This document shows positions 18,077 to 29,087 of a stretch of DNA of 64,000 nucleotides, piece after piece. A program made the position numbers and the translations under genes. The stretch comes from Candidatus Enterococcus stercoripullorum (GTDB lineage: Bacteria; Bacillota; Bacilli; Lactobacillales; Enterococcaceae), in the NCBI GenBank assembly GCA_019120335.1, contig DWVH01000007.1:1-64000 (forward strand), in the 5' to 3' direction. The stretch's first letter is position 1, and each line of letters starts with the position of its first letter. The notes under the pieces are model-generated. The model was not told the DNA's origin and did no database searches. It worked only from the letters and a program-made list of their open reading frames with translations.

Positions 18077-18631
18077 CTATTTTTCAAATTTGTTGATGGC
18101 TGTATCGATGGCCCCTTCCATCAGGGTAATCATTTTTTTAGCTAAGGGACGATAATCTGCAGTCATCCCCTGATTAATCCATTCAAGCACTAGACCAACA
18201 AAACTATATTTGTAAAATTGGGCGATGAATTCTTGATCACTTTTTGAAATATGATGATCTTTCACCTGTGACTCAACTACATCAAAAAGTAATTCAAACG
18301 TTCGCTGATACAGAAAAGTTTCTAGTTGCTCACGATTAATTGAGTGGTAAGCATTCATGATAAATGGTTTGTTTTCATAAATGGCTGCAAAAATATCTAG
18401 TAATCCTGCTTGCCAAGTATCTTTGGTTTTCTTCCCATTAAGAGCACGTTTGGCATCTTCTATACAAGCCCATTCGACTAAATCATAAATATCTTTAAAA
18501 TGATAATAAAAAGCCATGCGACTAATTCCGCATTGCTTTGCCAAATCAGTAATTGTTATTTTATCTAAAGGCTTCTTTAATAATAATGCTTTTAATGCCT
18601 TTTCTAATTCATCTTTCGTTGAATGTTGCAT
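18077..18631 (-). CDS. TetR/AcrR-family transcriptional regulator
   Basis: A 184-residue regulator with an N-terminal helix-turn-helix (about 20-50: ITITDLAKQCGISRMAFYYHFKD) and a ligand-binding C-terminal domain of TetR_C type (LLDIFAAIYENKPFIMNAY ... FVGLVLEWINQGM). I use the ATG at 18631 with GGGAG upstream rather than the TTG at 18670. Its position directly upstream of oleate hydratase suggests it controls that gene in response to fatty acids, but this is inference: I saw no clear operator in the 138-nt gap, only two similar TTTACAAT motifs. Confidence 0.88.
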   Translation of the reverse strand: MQHSTKDELEKALKALLLKKPLDKITITDLAKQCGISRMAFYYHFKDIYDLVEWACIEDAKRALNGKKTKDTWQAGLLDIFAAIYENKPFIMNAYHSINREQLETFLYQRTFELLFDVVESQVKDHHISKSDQEFIAQFYKYSFVGLVLEWINQGMTADYRPLAKKMITLMEGAIDTAINKFEK

Positions 18632-18679
18632 ATTCTTTCTCCCTATAAACTGTAGGTGTTCCCAAAACAATAACTCTTT

Positions 18680-19618
18680 TTATTTAATAATTGTATTAAT
18701 AGCTGACTGAACTGCCTTATATCTGCCTATATCTGATAATGCAGCTAAACAAGTAATCAGGTATTCCTTGCCATCTTTTTCATATAGCACAACTATATTA
18801 TAGGAACCTGCCATCGTTCCTGTTTTCATTCCTTTAACATTTGCATTGTAATATGGCGAATGTTTGTCTAAAAATTTATTCGTATTTTTCCAAGTGAATT
18901 CTCCTTGAGATGTTTGAATTGAGAAAGTAGCACGTCCAATACACTCTCTGACAAAATCAAGTTGCAAAAGTTTTAATGCAACACGATTAATATCTACTAA
19001 ATGTGTATCTGCTTGCATAGAGGCGCCACTTGGATCATCATATAATCGTGTTTTTGAATAACCTTTCGCCATTAAATATTCATTGAGATTATTCATAAAA
19101 TAGTGAATATACTCTGTTGGTGAATAGCCCTCGCCTATTTCTTTTTTAGCAATGTAATATCCAAGTGCATAGGCAGCATCATTTCCAGAAGGTACAAGCA
19201 TTGCCTGTATGAGTTGTTTTACAGTATATTCTCCTGAACGTAAATTTGCTAAAGAAGATCCTTCAGGTACAAGTTCGAGTACTTCTTGTTTCACAGCAAC
19301 AACTTCTTCCAAACTTACTTTTTCTAAAGCATATTCAATGCTAAAAAGTTTTGATAAACTTGCAACGGTAGGTAACTGACTATCGCCTTCATAAAATAAA
19401 TATTTTTCTTGTTCCATATCATACACTGAAAAGGCAAGAGCATCTTTAGGAATACTTAGTTCCTTAGTAGTCATTTTAAAATCAATTTTTTTATACATAT
19501 CTTTAACAAAATCAAAACGATAAACACCTGTCTTATATAACCCAACAGCTAAAACAAGTAATACTAATGGTATCAATAATATCTTTAATACTATTTTATA
19601 AGTACTCTGTTTTTTCAT
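18680..19618 (-). CDS. Serine-type D-alanyl-D-alanine carboxypeptidase (S11, membrane-anchored)
   Basis: Penicillin-binding enzyme that would trim the terminal D-Ala of peptidoglycan stems outside the membrane. The 312 residues begin with one transmembrane anchor (about 8-28) and no cleavage site. The three active-site motifs are present and ordered: SLSK at 87-90, SGN at 144-146 and KTGT at 265-268. It lacks the C-terminal amphipathic anchor region of DacA-type PBP5, so it is a shorter S11 enzyme held by its N-terminus. GGAGG precedes the ATG. It stands alone upstream of tetR with a 48-nt gap. Confidence 0.88.
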   Translation of the reverse strand: MKKQSTYKIVLKILLIPLVLLVLAVGLYKTGVYRFDFVKDMYKKIDFKMTTKELSIPKDALAFSVYDMEQEKYLFYEGDSQLPTVASLSKLFSIEYALEKVSLEEVVAVKQEVLELVPEGSSLANLRSGEYTVKQLIQAMLVPSGNDAAYALGYYIAKKEIGEGYSPTEYIHYFMNNLNEYLMAKGYSKTRLYDDPSGASMQADTHLVDINRVALKLLQLDFVRECIGRATFSIQTSQGEFTWKNTNKFLDKHSPYYNANVKGMKTGTMAGSYNIVVLYEKDGKEYLITCLAALSDIGRYKAVQSAINTIIK

Positions 19619-19914
19619 AGCATATCCTCCAAAACTTCTGATTCACTAAAATGATTACTTTTGAATTATATCTGATATAAATTGGCGTCTCTTACTTTGT
19701 CGAACTGATTTTAATATAACCAAAGTTTACAATTAAAAATAACGCCATGTGCAATAACAAACTAAGTGAATCTATTTCATCATAACAATCATCTGTCTAC
19801 ATCCTTACACAGTATAGGATATTGGAATAATTTTTATGGCTAACATATAATTTATTATACCACAAAATCACTTTTCCATATATAGATCCATAGCTAAATT
19901 CATTTACATATTAC
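19619..19914. other. AT-rich intergenic region upstream of the carboxypeptidase gene
   Basis: No supportable gene. On the minus strand there is a TATAAT about 50 nt before the carboxypeptidase start (its complement is near 19672) and a TCGACA further up, but no well-spaced pair. The rest has no repeats or motifs I recognise. Confidence 0.5.
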
Positions 19915-19960
19915 GCAAAAAAGCGGTGATTCATCCTAAAATTAGGAAAAACCACCGCTT
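19915..19960 (-). terminator. Terminator after the BI-1 gene
   Basis: AAGCGGTG (19921-19928) pairs with CACCGCTT (19953-19960), followed on the minus strand by six T. Confidence 0.85.
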
Positions 19961-19969
19961 CTAATCCTA

Positions 19970-20641
19970 CTAATCTCTACCAAAGATACGAACAAATGCC
20001 AAGAATAAGTTAATAAAGTCTAAATATAACTGTAAAGCCATAAAAGTAGCAATACCAAAATCGTTTTCCATTTGATAGCTAAAATAAGCTTCACGAATAC
20101 GTTGATTATCATAAGCAGTCAAACCACTAAAGATAATGACAAGTACAAAAGAAATAAAATAGTCAACGGCACTACTTTGCATAAAAATATTGACTAAGAT
20201 GACCACTAATGCACCAATTAAAAAAGAATATAACGCCCGCGCCATGCCGGATAAATCTTTCTTAGTAAAGATGCCAAAGACAGCCATTACAACAAAGGTT
20301 AAAGAACTAGCCGCAAAAGCTGATGTCACTGTACCAAAGTCATACACCAATAAAGTAACAGAGAGCGTCACTCCATTTAATAGTGAATAAACAATAAAAC
20401 CGGCTAATGTTAAAGCTGGATTTTTAAAAGCTTGACGACCAATCACTAAGACCAAGACAATTTCAAAAACCCATAATAAGATAAAAGTCATTTGATTGAC
20501 TGTAGCTAAAAATTGATTGACAAAAACTGTCGAACAAAGATAAGCAGCAAGTGCACTAATGGCAAGTCCTACTCCAAAAATGCCATATACTTTTGCAAAA
20601 AAACGATTTAATCCTGTAGTTGTAGTATATTCCTGATTCAT
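19970..20641 (-). CDS. Bax inhibitor-1/YccA family membrane protein
   Basis: A 223-residue protein with about seven hydrophobic membrane segments and the family's C-terminal pattern (FSGLTAYDNQRIREAY ... ALQLYLDFINLFLAFVRIFG), which contains the conserved Asp residues of the BI-1 proton/calcium-sensing site. Bacterial members are thought to act as calcium-leak channels; the role in this organism is unknown. GAGGG precedes the ATG. It follows the hotdog-fold gene by 27 nt and is probably co-transcribed. Confidence 0.93.
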   Translation of the reverse strand: MNQEYTTTTGLNRFFAKVYGIFGVGLAISALAAYLCSTVFVNQFLATVNQMTFILLWVFEIVLVLVIGRQAFKNPALTLAGFIVYSLLNGVTLSVTLLVYDFGTVTSAFAASSLTFVVMAVFGIFTKKDLSGMARALYSFLIGALVVILVNIFMQSSAVDYFISFVLVIIFSGLTAYDNQRIREAYFSYQMENDFGIATFMALQLYLDFINLFLAFVRIFGRD

Positions 20642-20668
20642 AATTTTCCCTCATTTCATTATTTGAAG

Positions 20669-21151
20669 TTACTCATTAACCAATTCATCATGATTTTCGG
20701 TGTTTGGATGAACAATCAATGGCGGCTGAACCATAACAACTGAATCTAGTACGCGATCTCCTTCTTGATTATTTCCTTCAACAGAAATGGTTACGACATT
20801 TTTCATCTTGTCCACCTTGATTACCTCAAAATTAAAGGTCAAAGTTTCATAATGATAAATAGGCTCAATTAAATTCATTGAGAAATTCACAATATGTGAT
20901 CCCAGACCAGGCAAGTGCTTAGAAATCGCACTCGCAATAATGCCACTTAACATCACCATAGGCACAATTGGTCTTTCAAATTCTGTTTGTTGTGCATAGT
21001 CATGTTGAATAAACAATGGATTCGCATCATTTGTAAGTCCTAAGTATAGTAAGAGTTGCTGGTCTTCAATAGATTCGGTTAATGATAACGAATCGCCCTC
21101 TTCTATCTCCTCAATTGTTTTACCAAGCTTTCTAGGTTTACCAATATTCAA
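20669..21151 (-). CDS. MaoC-like hotdog-fold dehydratase
   Basis: A 160-residue protein of the MaoC / (R)-specific enoyl-CoA hydratase fold: DxNPLFIQHDYAQQTEFERPIVPMVMLSG is the hydratase-2-like motif, although the usual catalytic Asp-His pair is represented here by NDANP and QHDYA. Its substrate is unknown; a role in acyl-CoA or acyl-ACP metabolism is inferred from the fold. The start is TTG (21151) with GGAGG eight bases before it; the ATG in that gap is out of frame. Confidence 0.78.
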   Translation of the reverse strand: MNIGKPRKLGKTIEEIEEGDSLSLTESIEDQQLLLYLGLTNDANPLFIQHDYAQQTEFERPIVPMVMLSGIIASAISKHLPGLGSHIVNFSMNLIEPIYHYETLTFNFEVIKVDKMKNVVTISVEGNNQEGDRVLDSVVMVQPPLIVHPNTENHDELVNE

Positions 21152-21233
21152 ATTTCATTCCTCCAAATATTTCATTACAATTATTTTAATCAAATCTAGA
21201 GAAAAGTGCAAGTTTGATACTTGAATTTAAAAT

Positions 21234-21268
21234 AAAAAATACCAGCTCAAAATCAAATTCAAGCTGGT
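21234..21268 (-). terminator. Terminator after murC
   Basis: ACCAGCT (21241-21247) pairs with AGCTGGT (21262-21268), followed on the minus strand by ATTTTTTATTT. Confidence 0.8.
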
Positions 21269-21279
21269 TAAAGTTTTTC

Positions 21280-22614
21280 TTATAAAACATTTCGCGTTGT
21301 TTTGCTTAATAGGTTTTCGTAGGCAATTTCAAATTTTTGTACATCACCTGCGCCCATAAAGATAATGACGCTATCTTCATGATTTAATAAAGGAGACATA
21401 TTTTCTTCTTTTAAGACTGTTCCACCTTTTTTCACTTTTGCAGATAAGTCTTCAATACTTACTTGACCAGATTTTTCACGTGCTGAACCAAAGATATCAC
21501 ATAGATAAACTTCATCAGCTAAATCAAGTGCTTGAGCAAATTCATCAAGTAAAGCAATTGTGCGTGTAAAAGTATGTGGTTGGAAGACAGCGACGATTTG
21601 CTTATCTGGATATTTTTGACGCGCGCCATCAATCGTAGCTGCAATTTCTGCTGGATGATGCGCATAATCATCCACGATTGTCATATCCGCCACTTTCTTC
21701 TCACTAAAACGCCTTTTGACACCTGCAAATGATTTTAACTCATCAGCAATTAATTTCATATCAAAACCTTCAACAAAACATACTGCAATAACACCTAACG
21801 CATTTTTAATATTATGTTCACCAAAAGCAGGAATAGCAAAATGACCAACAAATTCAGTACCGTGATACACATCAAATTGTGAACCAGTCGTTGTGCGTTC
21901 AATATTTTTAGCTTGGAAATCATCGGTATCTTTAAGACCATAGTAATAAATTGGTACTTCAGCTTGTAATTTCCGTAAGTAAACATCATCGCCATAAGCA
22001 AAAATCGCTTTTTTAACTTGATGAGCTAAACTTTGGAAAGCCGTAAACACATCTTCAATGCTTTCATAATAATCTGGATGATCAAAATCAATATTCGTCA
22101 TAATCGCATAATCAGGTGAATAGGCTAAGAAATGACGGCGATATTCACATGCTTCAAAAACAAAATGAGTAGCAGCAGGTTCACCATGACCCGTACCATC
22201 ACCAATTAAATAGCTTGTTGGTACCACACCAGACATCGCATGGGCAAGTAATCCAGTCGTACTTGTTTTACCATGAGATCCAGTAATGGCAATACTTGTA
22301 AATTGTTCAATAAATTTACCGATAAAATCGTGGTAGCGAATCACAGTAGCACCAATTTCTTTAGCACGTGCGATTTCAGGATGAGTATCAGGAAATGCAT
22401 TTCCCGCGATCACAATATATTCTTTTTTTACATTATCAGCGTTGAATGGCAAAATTAAAATGTTTGCTTTTTCTAAATCACGTTGTGTAAAGAAATATTG
22501 TTCCACGTCAGAACCTTGAACATGATAGCCTTTTTGATGAAGAACTAAAGCTAAAGAACTCATTCCAGAACCTTTAATCCCAACAAAGTGATAAATTTGA
22601 TCTTTATTAATCAT
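21280..22614 (-). CDS. murC: UDP-N-acetylmuramate--L-alanine ligase
   Basis: Adds the first amino acid of the peptidoglycan stem peptide in the cytoplasm. The N-terminal [13 protein letters not shown] motif binds the UDP-sugar, the ATP loop GSHGKTSTT is at 112-120, and the central domain carries [11 protein letters not shown] and [10 protein letters not shown]. Length 444 is typical. Single gene with its own promoter and terminator. Confidence 0.97.
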   Translation of the reverse strand: MINKDQIYHFVGIKGSGMSSLALVLHQKGYHVQGSDVEQYFFTQRDLEKANILILPFNADNVKKEYIVIAGNAFPDTHPEIARAKEIGATVIRYHDFIGKFIEQFTSIAITGSHGKTSTTGLLAHAMSGVVPTSYLIGDGTGHGEPAATHFVFEACEYRRHFLAYSPDYAIMTNIDFDHPDYYESIEDVFTAFQSLAHQVKKAIFAYGDDVYLRKLQAEVPIYYYGLKDTDDFQAKNIERTTTGSQFDVYHGTEFVGHFAIPAFGEHNIKNALGVIAVCFVEGFDMKLIADELKSFAGVKRRFSEKKVADMTIVDDYAHHPAEIAATIDGARQKYPDKQIVAVFQPHTFTRTIALLDEFAQALDLADEVYLCDIFGSAREKSGQVSIEDLSAKVKKGGTVLKEENMSPLLNHEDSVIIFMGAGDVQKFEIAYENLLSKTTRNVL

Positions 22615-22649
22615 TAAGTTGCCTCTTTTCGTATTTTCAATATAGCAAT

Positions 22650-22678
22650 TTTATAATCTTTCACGTGTTTTTTGTCAA
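22650..22678 (-). promoter_or_regulatory. murC promoter
   Basis: On the minus strand TTGACA (22673-22678) and TATAAA (22650-22655) are spaced by 17 bases; the predicted start is about 28 nt upstream of murC. Confidence 0.8.
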
Positions 22679-22766
22679 ATAATTGATATTACAAGGCAAA
22701 AGACAATTCATTATCTAACAAAACACATGAAATATCAATTCTTTTCAATACACTTTAAAAAACTTT

Positions 22767-23204
22767 TTAATAGTCTTTTATTAATTCTAAGCGACCGGCA
22801 CACTTTCCACATGCATATTTACGCACATCCAAGCGTCTCATTCGGAAATAATCTTGCTGACAAACTATGCATTGATAGTGGAATTTTGGCTGTTGTAACC
22901 TTGGTGTATAGCGTAATCCACCTACTGCTTGTAATAGCTTTTTAAAGTCTTGATCAGCATGGCGATAACCTTTGCCTTGTAAATGAAGATGATAATGACA
23001 CAATTCATGCTTAATGACACCATATAATATTGCTTTATCTACATTTAAAAGTAAAGGATTGATATCAATATGATGATCGTTCAAGTGATATCGCCCACCT
23101 GTTGTTTTCAATCTTTTATTAAATATCGCACGATGCAGGAAAGGTCTTTTAAAAAACTCAAGTGAAATCTGTTGAACAAGTTGAGTTAATTCTTGATTAT
23201 TCAT
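22767..23204 (-). CDS. SprT-family metalloprotein
   Basis: A 145-residue SprT-like protein with the zinc-metalloprotease motif HELCH at 66-70 and a C-terminal zinc ribbon (CIVC ... CGKC). The fold is shared with eukaryotic Spartan proteases; bacterial substrates are not established. I start at the ATG at 23204 (MNNQELTQLV), which overlaps the tex stop by 8 nt and agrees with family starts; an ATG two codons upstream (23210) is possible, and the frame back to 23279 only reads through tex. Confidence 0.88.
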   Translation of the reverse strand: MNNQELTQLVQQISLEFFKRPFLHRAIFNKRLKTTGGRYHLNDHHIDINPLLLNVDKAILYGVIKHELCHYHLHLQGKGYRHADQDFKKLLQAVGGLRYTPRLQQPKFHYQCIVCQQDYFRMRRLDVRKYACGKCAGRLELIKDY

Positions 23205-25365
23205 GCCCATCACTCGCAAGCATAGATAAGCCGATTCGCCCTTTTTGAGTATCAACACTGGTAATCCATACTTGAACAATATCTCCTACTGCAACGACTT
23301 CACTTGGATGTTTAACAAAATGATCACTTAGTTTAGAGATATGAACTAAGCCATCTTGTTTCACACCAATATCGACAAACGCCCCAAAATCTATCACATT
23401 ACGCACAGTGCCTTGTAGCTTCATCCCAACTTTTAAATCTTCAATTGATAACACATCCGAACGTAAAATAGGCGCTGGCATGTCTTCTCGTAAATCGCGA
23501 CCTGGTTTAAGCAAGGAATCTATAATATCCTGTAAGGTTTCACGACCGATGGCTAATTTTTCCGATAATTGTTTGATATCTATTTTTTGTAATTGGCTCT
23601 TTGCTTCCGGTGTATCAAGCATAGTAATATTAATATTCAAAGCATCAAGCAAATCCTTAGTTGCCTGGTAGCTTTCTGGGTGAATTGGCGTATTATCAAG
23701 AATATTTTTCCCATTTGGAATACGTAAAAATCCAATTGCTTGTTCAAAAGCTTTAGGACCCAAACGTGGCACTTTCTTCAATTGATTTCTTTGACTAAAT
23801 GCGCCATTTTCTTCCCGATAAGTGACAATATTTTGCGCGGTTGTCTTATTCAGTCCAGCGATTCTTGCAAGCAATTGGCTTGAAGCTGTATTAACATTGA
23901 CGCCCACTTGGTTAACCACCGTCTCAACAACAAAGTCCAGTTGCTGAGCTAATTGTTTTTGTGATACATCGTGCTGATATTGACCAACCCCCACCGCCTT
24001 TGGATCGATTTTTACTAATTCTGCTAATGGATCTTGTAAACGCCGACCAATACTAACAGCACTTCTTTGCTCAACTTGTAAATCTGGAAATTCTGCTCGA
24101 GCGACTTCACTAGCGGAATAGACAGAGGCCCCCGCTTCATTTACAATGATGTAATAAACTTTACGATTGATTTTTTTCAATTGTTCGGCAACAAATTGTT
24201 CAGATTCTCTTGAGGCTGTTCCATTCCCGATGGCTACCATTTCTACTTGATAGTCCTCGATTAATTGAATGAACTTTTTAGCCGCTTCTTTTAATTGTTT
24301 TTCTGAGCCCATTGTTGCATAAATCACATCGATTGCTAATACTTTACCAGTTGCGTCCATAATCGCTAATTTACAACCTGTTCGATAAGCTGTGTCAAAT
24401 CCCATGACAACTTTTCCTTTTAATGGCGATTGTAGTAATAGATTTCTAAGATTTTCACCAAAGACTTCAATCGCTTGTTCATCCGCTTTGGCTGTCAGTT
24501 CATTTCTGATTTCTCGTTCAATAGCAGGTTGAATAAATCGTTTATAGGCATCTTGGTAGGCAGCAGTTAATTTTTCAACAACCAATTCATTGGCCTTTTT
24601 CGGAATAATATGTTTAGCCAGATATTCATGGATTTTATTTGTATCTACTTCTAGACTGACTTTTAAGATGCCTTCTTTTTCACCGCGATTGGTCGCTAAG
24701 ATACGATGTGAAACCATAGATTTGATTGGTTGGTTAAATTCATAATAGATTTCATATACTTTTCTTTCATCTAATAACTCATCTTTTACTTGGCAGGTAT
24801 ACTGACCATTTTTATAGGTGAAGTTGCGAATCCATTCACGATATTTTGCTTCATCCGCAATTTTTTCGGCCAGTATTTCATGTACCCCGTTCCACACATC
24901 ATCTAGCGTAGGTACCGCTTCATTCGTGCTTAATTGCGCCATCTTTTCCAAAACAGCCTGATCTTGATTTTGAAATACTGCTTCTGATAATGGTTCTAAC
25001 CCATTTTCTTTAGCAATAGTTGCTTTTGTTCTTTTCTTTTGTTTGTAAGGACGATATAAGTCTTCAAGTTTTTGTAAAACATTAGCAGCTAATATTTCTG
25101 CGCGCAATTCTTCTGTTAGTTTTCCTTGATTTGAAATATTTTCAATGATTTCTTCTTTACGTTTTTGTAGATTTTCTAAATATTGATAGCGATCTTGAAT
25201 ATTTTTAATTTGCACTTCATCTAGACTGCCCGTTTTTTCTTTTCGATAGCGCGCAATAAAAGGAATTGTTGCACCATCAGCCAATAGATTTAAAACAGCT
25301 TCAATCTGTACCTTAGTAATTGGTACAAGTTCTGTCACTAATTGTTGAATAATAAATTGCTCCAT
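23197..25365 (-). CDS. tex: Tex-family S1 RNA-binding protein
   Basis: A 722-residue homologue of Tex/Spt6-core, a nucleic-acid-binding transcription accessory protein. Layout: N-terminal helical region, a YqgF/RNase H-like domain (about 325-450, VVMGFDTAYRTGCKLAIMD), helix-hairpin-helix repeats (about 495-560, NTASSQLLARIAGLNKTTAQNIV) and a C-terminal S1 domain (about 650-720, GTVRNVIDFGAFVDIGVKQDG). AAAGGAG precedes the ATG. Coupled to sprT by overlap. Confidence 0.95.
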   Translation of the reverse strand: MEQFIIQQLVTELVPITKVQIEAVLNLLADGATIPFIARYRKEKTGSLDEVQIKNIQDRYQYLENLQKRKEEIIENISNQGKLTEELRAEILAANVLQKLEDLYRPYKQKKRTKATIAKENGLEPLSEAVFQNQDQAVLEKMAQLSTNEAVPTLDDVWNGVHEILAEKIADEAKYREWIRNFTYKNGQYTCQVKDELLDERKVYEIYYEFNQPIKSMVSHRILATNRGEKEGILKVSLEVDTNKIHEYLAKHIIPKKANELVVEKLTAAYQDAYKRFIQPAIEREIRNELTAKADEQAIEVFGENLRNLLLQSPLKGKVVMGFDTAYRTGCKLAIMDATGKVLAIDVIYATMGSEKQLKEAAKKFIQLIEDYQVEMVAIGNGTASRESEQFVAEQLKKINRKVYYIIVNEAGASVYSASEVARAEFPDLQVEQRSAVSIGRRLQDPLAELVKIDPKAVGVGQYQHDVSQKQLAQQLDFVVETVVNQVGVNVNTASSQLLARIAGLNKTTAQNIVTYREENGAFSQRNQLKKVPRLGPKAFEQAIGFLRIPNGKNILDNTPIHPESYQATKDLLDALNINITMLDTPEAKSQLQKIDIKQLSEKLAIGRETLQDIIDSLLKPGRDLREDMPAPILRSDVLSIEDLKVGMKLQGTVRNVIDFGAFVDIGVKQDGLVHISKLSDHFVKHPSEVVAVGDIVQVWITSVDTQKGRIGLSMLASDGHE

Positions 25366-25392
25366 TTTTATACTCCTTTAATATCGTTTTAA

Positions 25393-25428
25393 ATAAAAAG
25401 AGTGAACCACAAAACTGTGCTCACTCTT
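25393..25428 (-). terminator. Terminator after the VOC gene
   Basis: AAGAGTGA (25398-25405) pairs with TCACTCTT (25421-25428), followed on the minus strand by TTTTTATTT. Confidence 0.8.
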
Positions 25429-25449
25429 GAAAGGATTAGCAAGCGCAAA

Positions 25450-25824
25450 TTAATTGCCAGTGACTGCAAAATAATTGCCTTCTAAATCGACAAAATTAAA
25501 GATATAACGCTTTTCATCTAGTTGCATTAATTGTCCGACTTCCACCTGTTTTTCTTGCATCTTTTGATATAATTTTACAATATCTTCTGCGAAAAACATA
25601 ATTTGCGGTGCATTGGTATTCACTTGATGCGCATGTTCTTCCACAAATTGGCGATCATACAAACTGAAGGTCAATGGACTACCTTTGCAAGGCGTAATTT
25701 CAGCAACTAAACTGCCATCCATTTCTTCAACTGTCAAAATCTCAAAGCCAACTGACTGCCAAAAATCTGCAGCCTTTTTCACATCAGAAACATACAAAAC
25801 AAATTGTGCTTGATTGGTAAACAT
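25450..25824 (-). CDS. VOC (glyoxalase/bleomycin-resistance fold) family protein
   Basis: A 124-residue single-domain vicinal-oxygen-chelate protein: two babab modules, with FVLYVSDVKKAADFWQSVGFEIL at the start and YIFNFVDLEGNYFAV at the end, typical of glyoxalase-like proteins. Substrate unknown; too little conservation is visible to call glyoxalase I or fosfomycin resistance. It follows the DUF1149 gene by 2 nt, so they are co-transcribed. Confidence 0.83.
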   Translation of the reverse strand: MFTNQAQFVLYVSDVKKAADFWQSVGFEILTVEEMDGSLVAEITPCKGSPLTFSLYDRQFVEEHAHQVNTNAPQIMFFAEDIVKLYQKMQEKQVEVGQLMQLDEKRYIFNFVDLEGNYFAVTGN

Positions 25825-25826
25825 TA

Positions 25827-26228
25827 TTACTCTCCTTGTTGTCTGTCACTTTCAAACTCAGAATTAAATTCAAGGTTAATACCCGGTTCATCGGTGATAA
25901 TTTCAGTTACTTCATAAGTTAAACGTCGTAAAACATCAAATATTGGTTCAACTAATTCTTCAGATTCCTCATGCGATAAATCCTCTGGAGACGTAATTTT
26001 ACGATCTTTAATATGATTAACCTGACGAATTTGACCTGAAATTTTAAATGAACCTAACACAAGTTTATATTGCACTTGAGCACCTAATAGCGTATTATTT
26101 TCTGTAAATTCTGGGTTGTTAGCTGCTAGTGGAACAAAAGCAACTTGAATTTGTGTTTGTTCACCTTCTTCTACATTATTATCAAAGTGGTAAGCATCCA
26201 CAATCGGTAATTCTCTCATAATTTCCAT
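25827..26228 (-). CDS. DUF1149 family protein
   Basis: A 133-residue acidic protein resembling the DUF1149 family known from streptococci and enterococci; its fold is related to SecB-like chaperone domains, but function is unknown. It has an N-terminal beta-rich part (IQVAFVPL, VQYKLVLGSFKISGQI) and an acidic helix (LSHEESEELVEPIFDVLRRL). TGAGGAATCAAA precedes the ATG. It lies between ylbL and the VOC gene with short gaps on both sides. Confidence 0.75.
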   Translation of the reverse strand: MEIMRELPIVDAYHFDNNVEEGEQTQIQVAFVPLAANNPEFTENNTLLGAQVQYKLVLGSFKISGQIRQVNHIKDRKITSPEDLSHEESEELVEPIFDVLRRLTYEVTEIITDEPGINLEFNSEFESDRQQGE

Positions 26229-26237
26229 TTTGATTCC

Positions 26238-28291
<2,054 letters not shown>

Positions 28292-28299
28292 AACTCCCC

Positions 28300-28647
28300 C
28301 TAAAACACCTCATCTGCTAGACGAATAGTTGTATTTAACTCTTCTACTTCATAGCCATCATCATCGACTTGATACGCTTTTTTGGTACCAATTCGTTCTG
28401 CAAAATTCATTTCAATATCCGGACGATAAGAAGGTTCAACATGGCGTACAAAATGTAGCTTCTCAATTTTTTTTATCACTTCTTCTACCTTCTCTTCGTT
28501 TACATAAAGACAAACATATTTTGATTTTTTAGAAATATAATGAACTAACCCAAAACGTTTTAAGCTTTTTAATTGTCTAAGTGAGTAAACCCAGACAATA
28601 ATCCCTCGTCTTTTGGTTATTTCAAATGCTGATTCATTTTCAGACAT
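28300..28647 (-). CDS. ylbG: YlbG family protein (DUF2129)
   Basis: A small conserved Firmicutes protein of unknown function, 115 residues from the ATG at 28647 ([15 protein letters not shown]). [19 protein letters not shown] and [11 protein letters not shown] are the conserved blocks. GGAGG lies eight bases before this ATG; the longer frame to 28719 runs through ylbF. It overlaps the ylbF stop by 8 nt and precedes rsmD by 8 nt. Confidence 0.9.
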   Translation of the reverse strand: MSENESAFEITKRRGIIVWVYSLRQLKSLKRFGLVHYISKKSKYVCLYVNEEKVEEVIKKIEKLHFVRHVEPSYRPDIEMNFAERIGTKKAYQVDDDGYEVEELNTTIRLADEVF

Positions 28648-29068
28648 GACAACTTCCTCCACACCCATGATGATTTTGACGAATAAAAAAAGGATTCCCT
28701 GCGTCAACTTTAATATCATCAGAAATAACTGTACTCATTTCTAGACAAATCTCATCTAATATCCCTTGTAAGGCTGTTTCAGACCGACGAAAAGCAATCA
28801 TTTGAGGTTGCATATCCATCTTACGCTTGGCACGTTGTAATTCTCGCCGGATTTGTTTATATTCTGGCAAATAAGCACCAAAACGTTCCACTTCTTCAAA
28901 GCGATTTTTTTTATGCTGAAATTCAAGAATGTCCTTTTGTAAATCGTTATCTTGATTCAAGGCATCTTGTGCTTTGATATATTGCTGAAAGGTATCCGAA
29001 TGTACAATATTAGCGAGCAATTCATCGACTTTTTCATCTAATGTGATTAATTCCTCATTAATAATCAC
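28640..29068 (-). CDS. ylbF: YlbF/YmcA family regulator
   Basis: In Bacillus, YlbF (RicF) acts with YmcA and YaaT in a complex that modulates RNase Y-dependent mRNA processing and development. This copy is a helical protein with the conserved ERFGAYLPEYKQIRRELQRAKRKMD segment and a C-terminal Cys-containing tail ([10 protein letters not shown]), shorter in cysteines than the Bacillus protein. I prefer the GTG at 29068 (142 residues) because GGGGG sits eight bases before it; an ATG at 29098 would overlap the CAP gene by 11 nt. Confidence 0.85.
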   Translation of the reverse strand: MIINEELITLDEKVDELLANIVHSDTFQQYIKAQDALNQDNDLQKDILEFQHKKNRFEEVERFGAYLPEYKQIRRELQRAKRKMDMQPQMIAFRRSETALQGILDEICLEMSTVISDDIKVDAGNPFFIRQNHHGCGGSCHV

Positions 29069-29087
29069 ACAAAATTCCCCCTTTATT

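Noticed and set aside
22680..22740. AATTGATATT ... AATATCAATT inverted repeat downstream of sprT as a terminator
   Set aside because: The loop is over 40 nt and no T-run follows on the minus strand.
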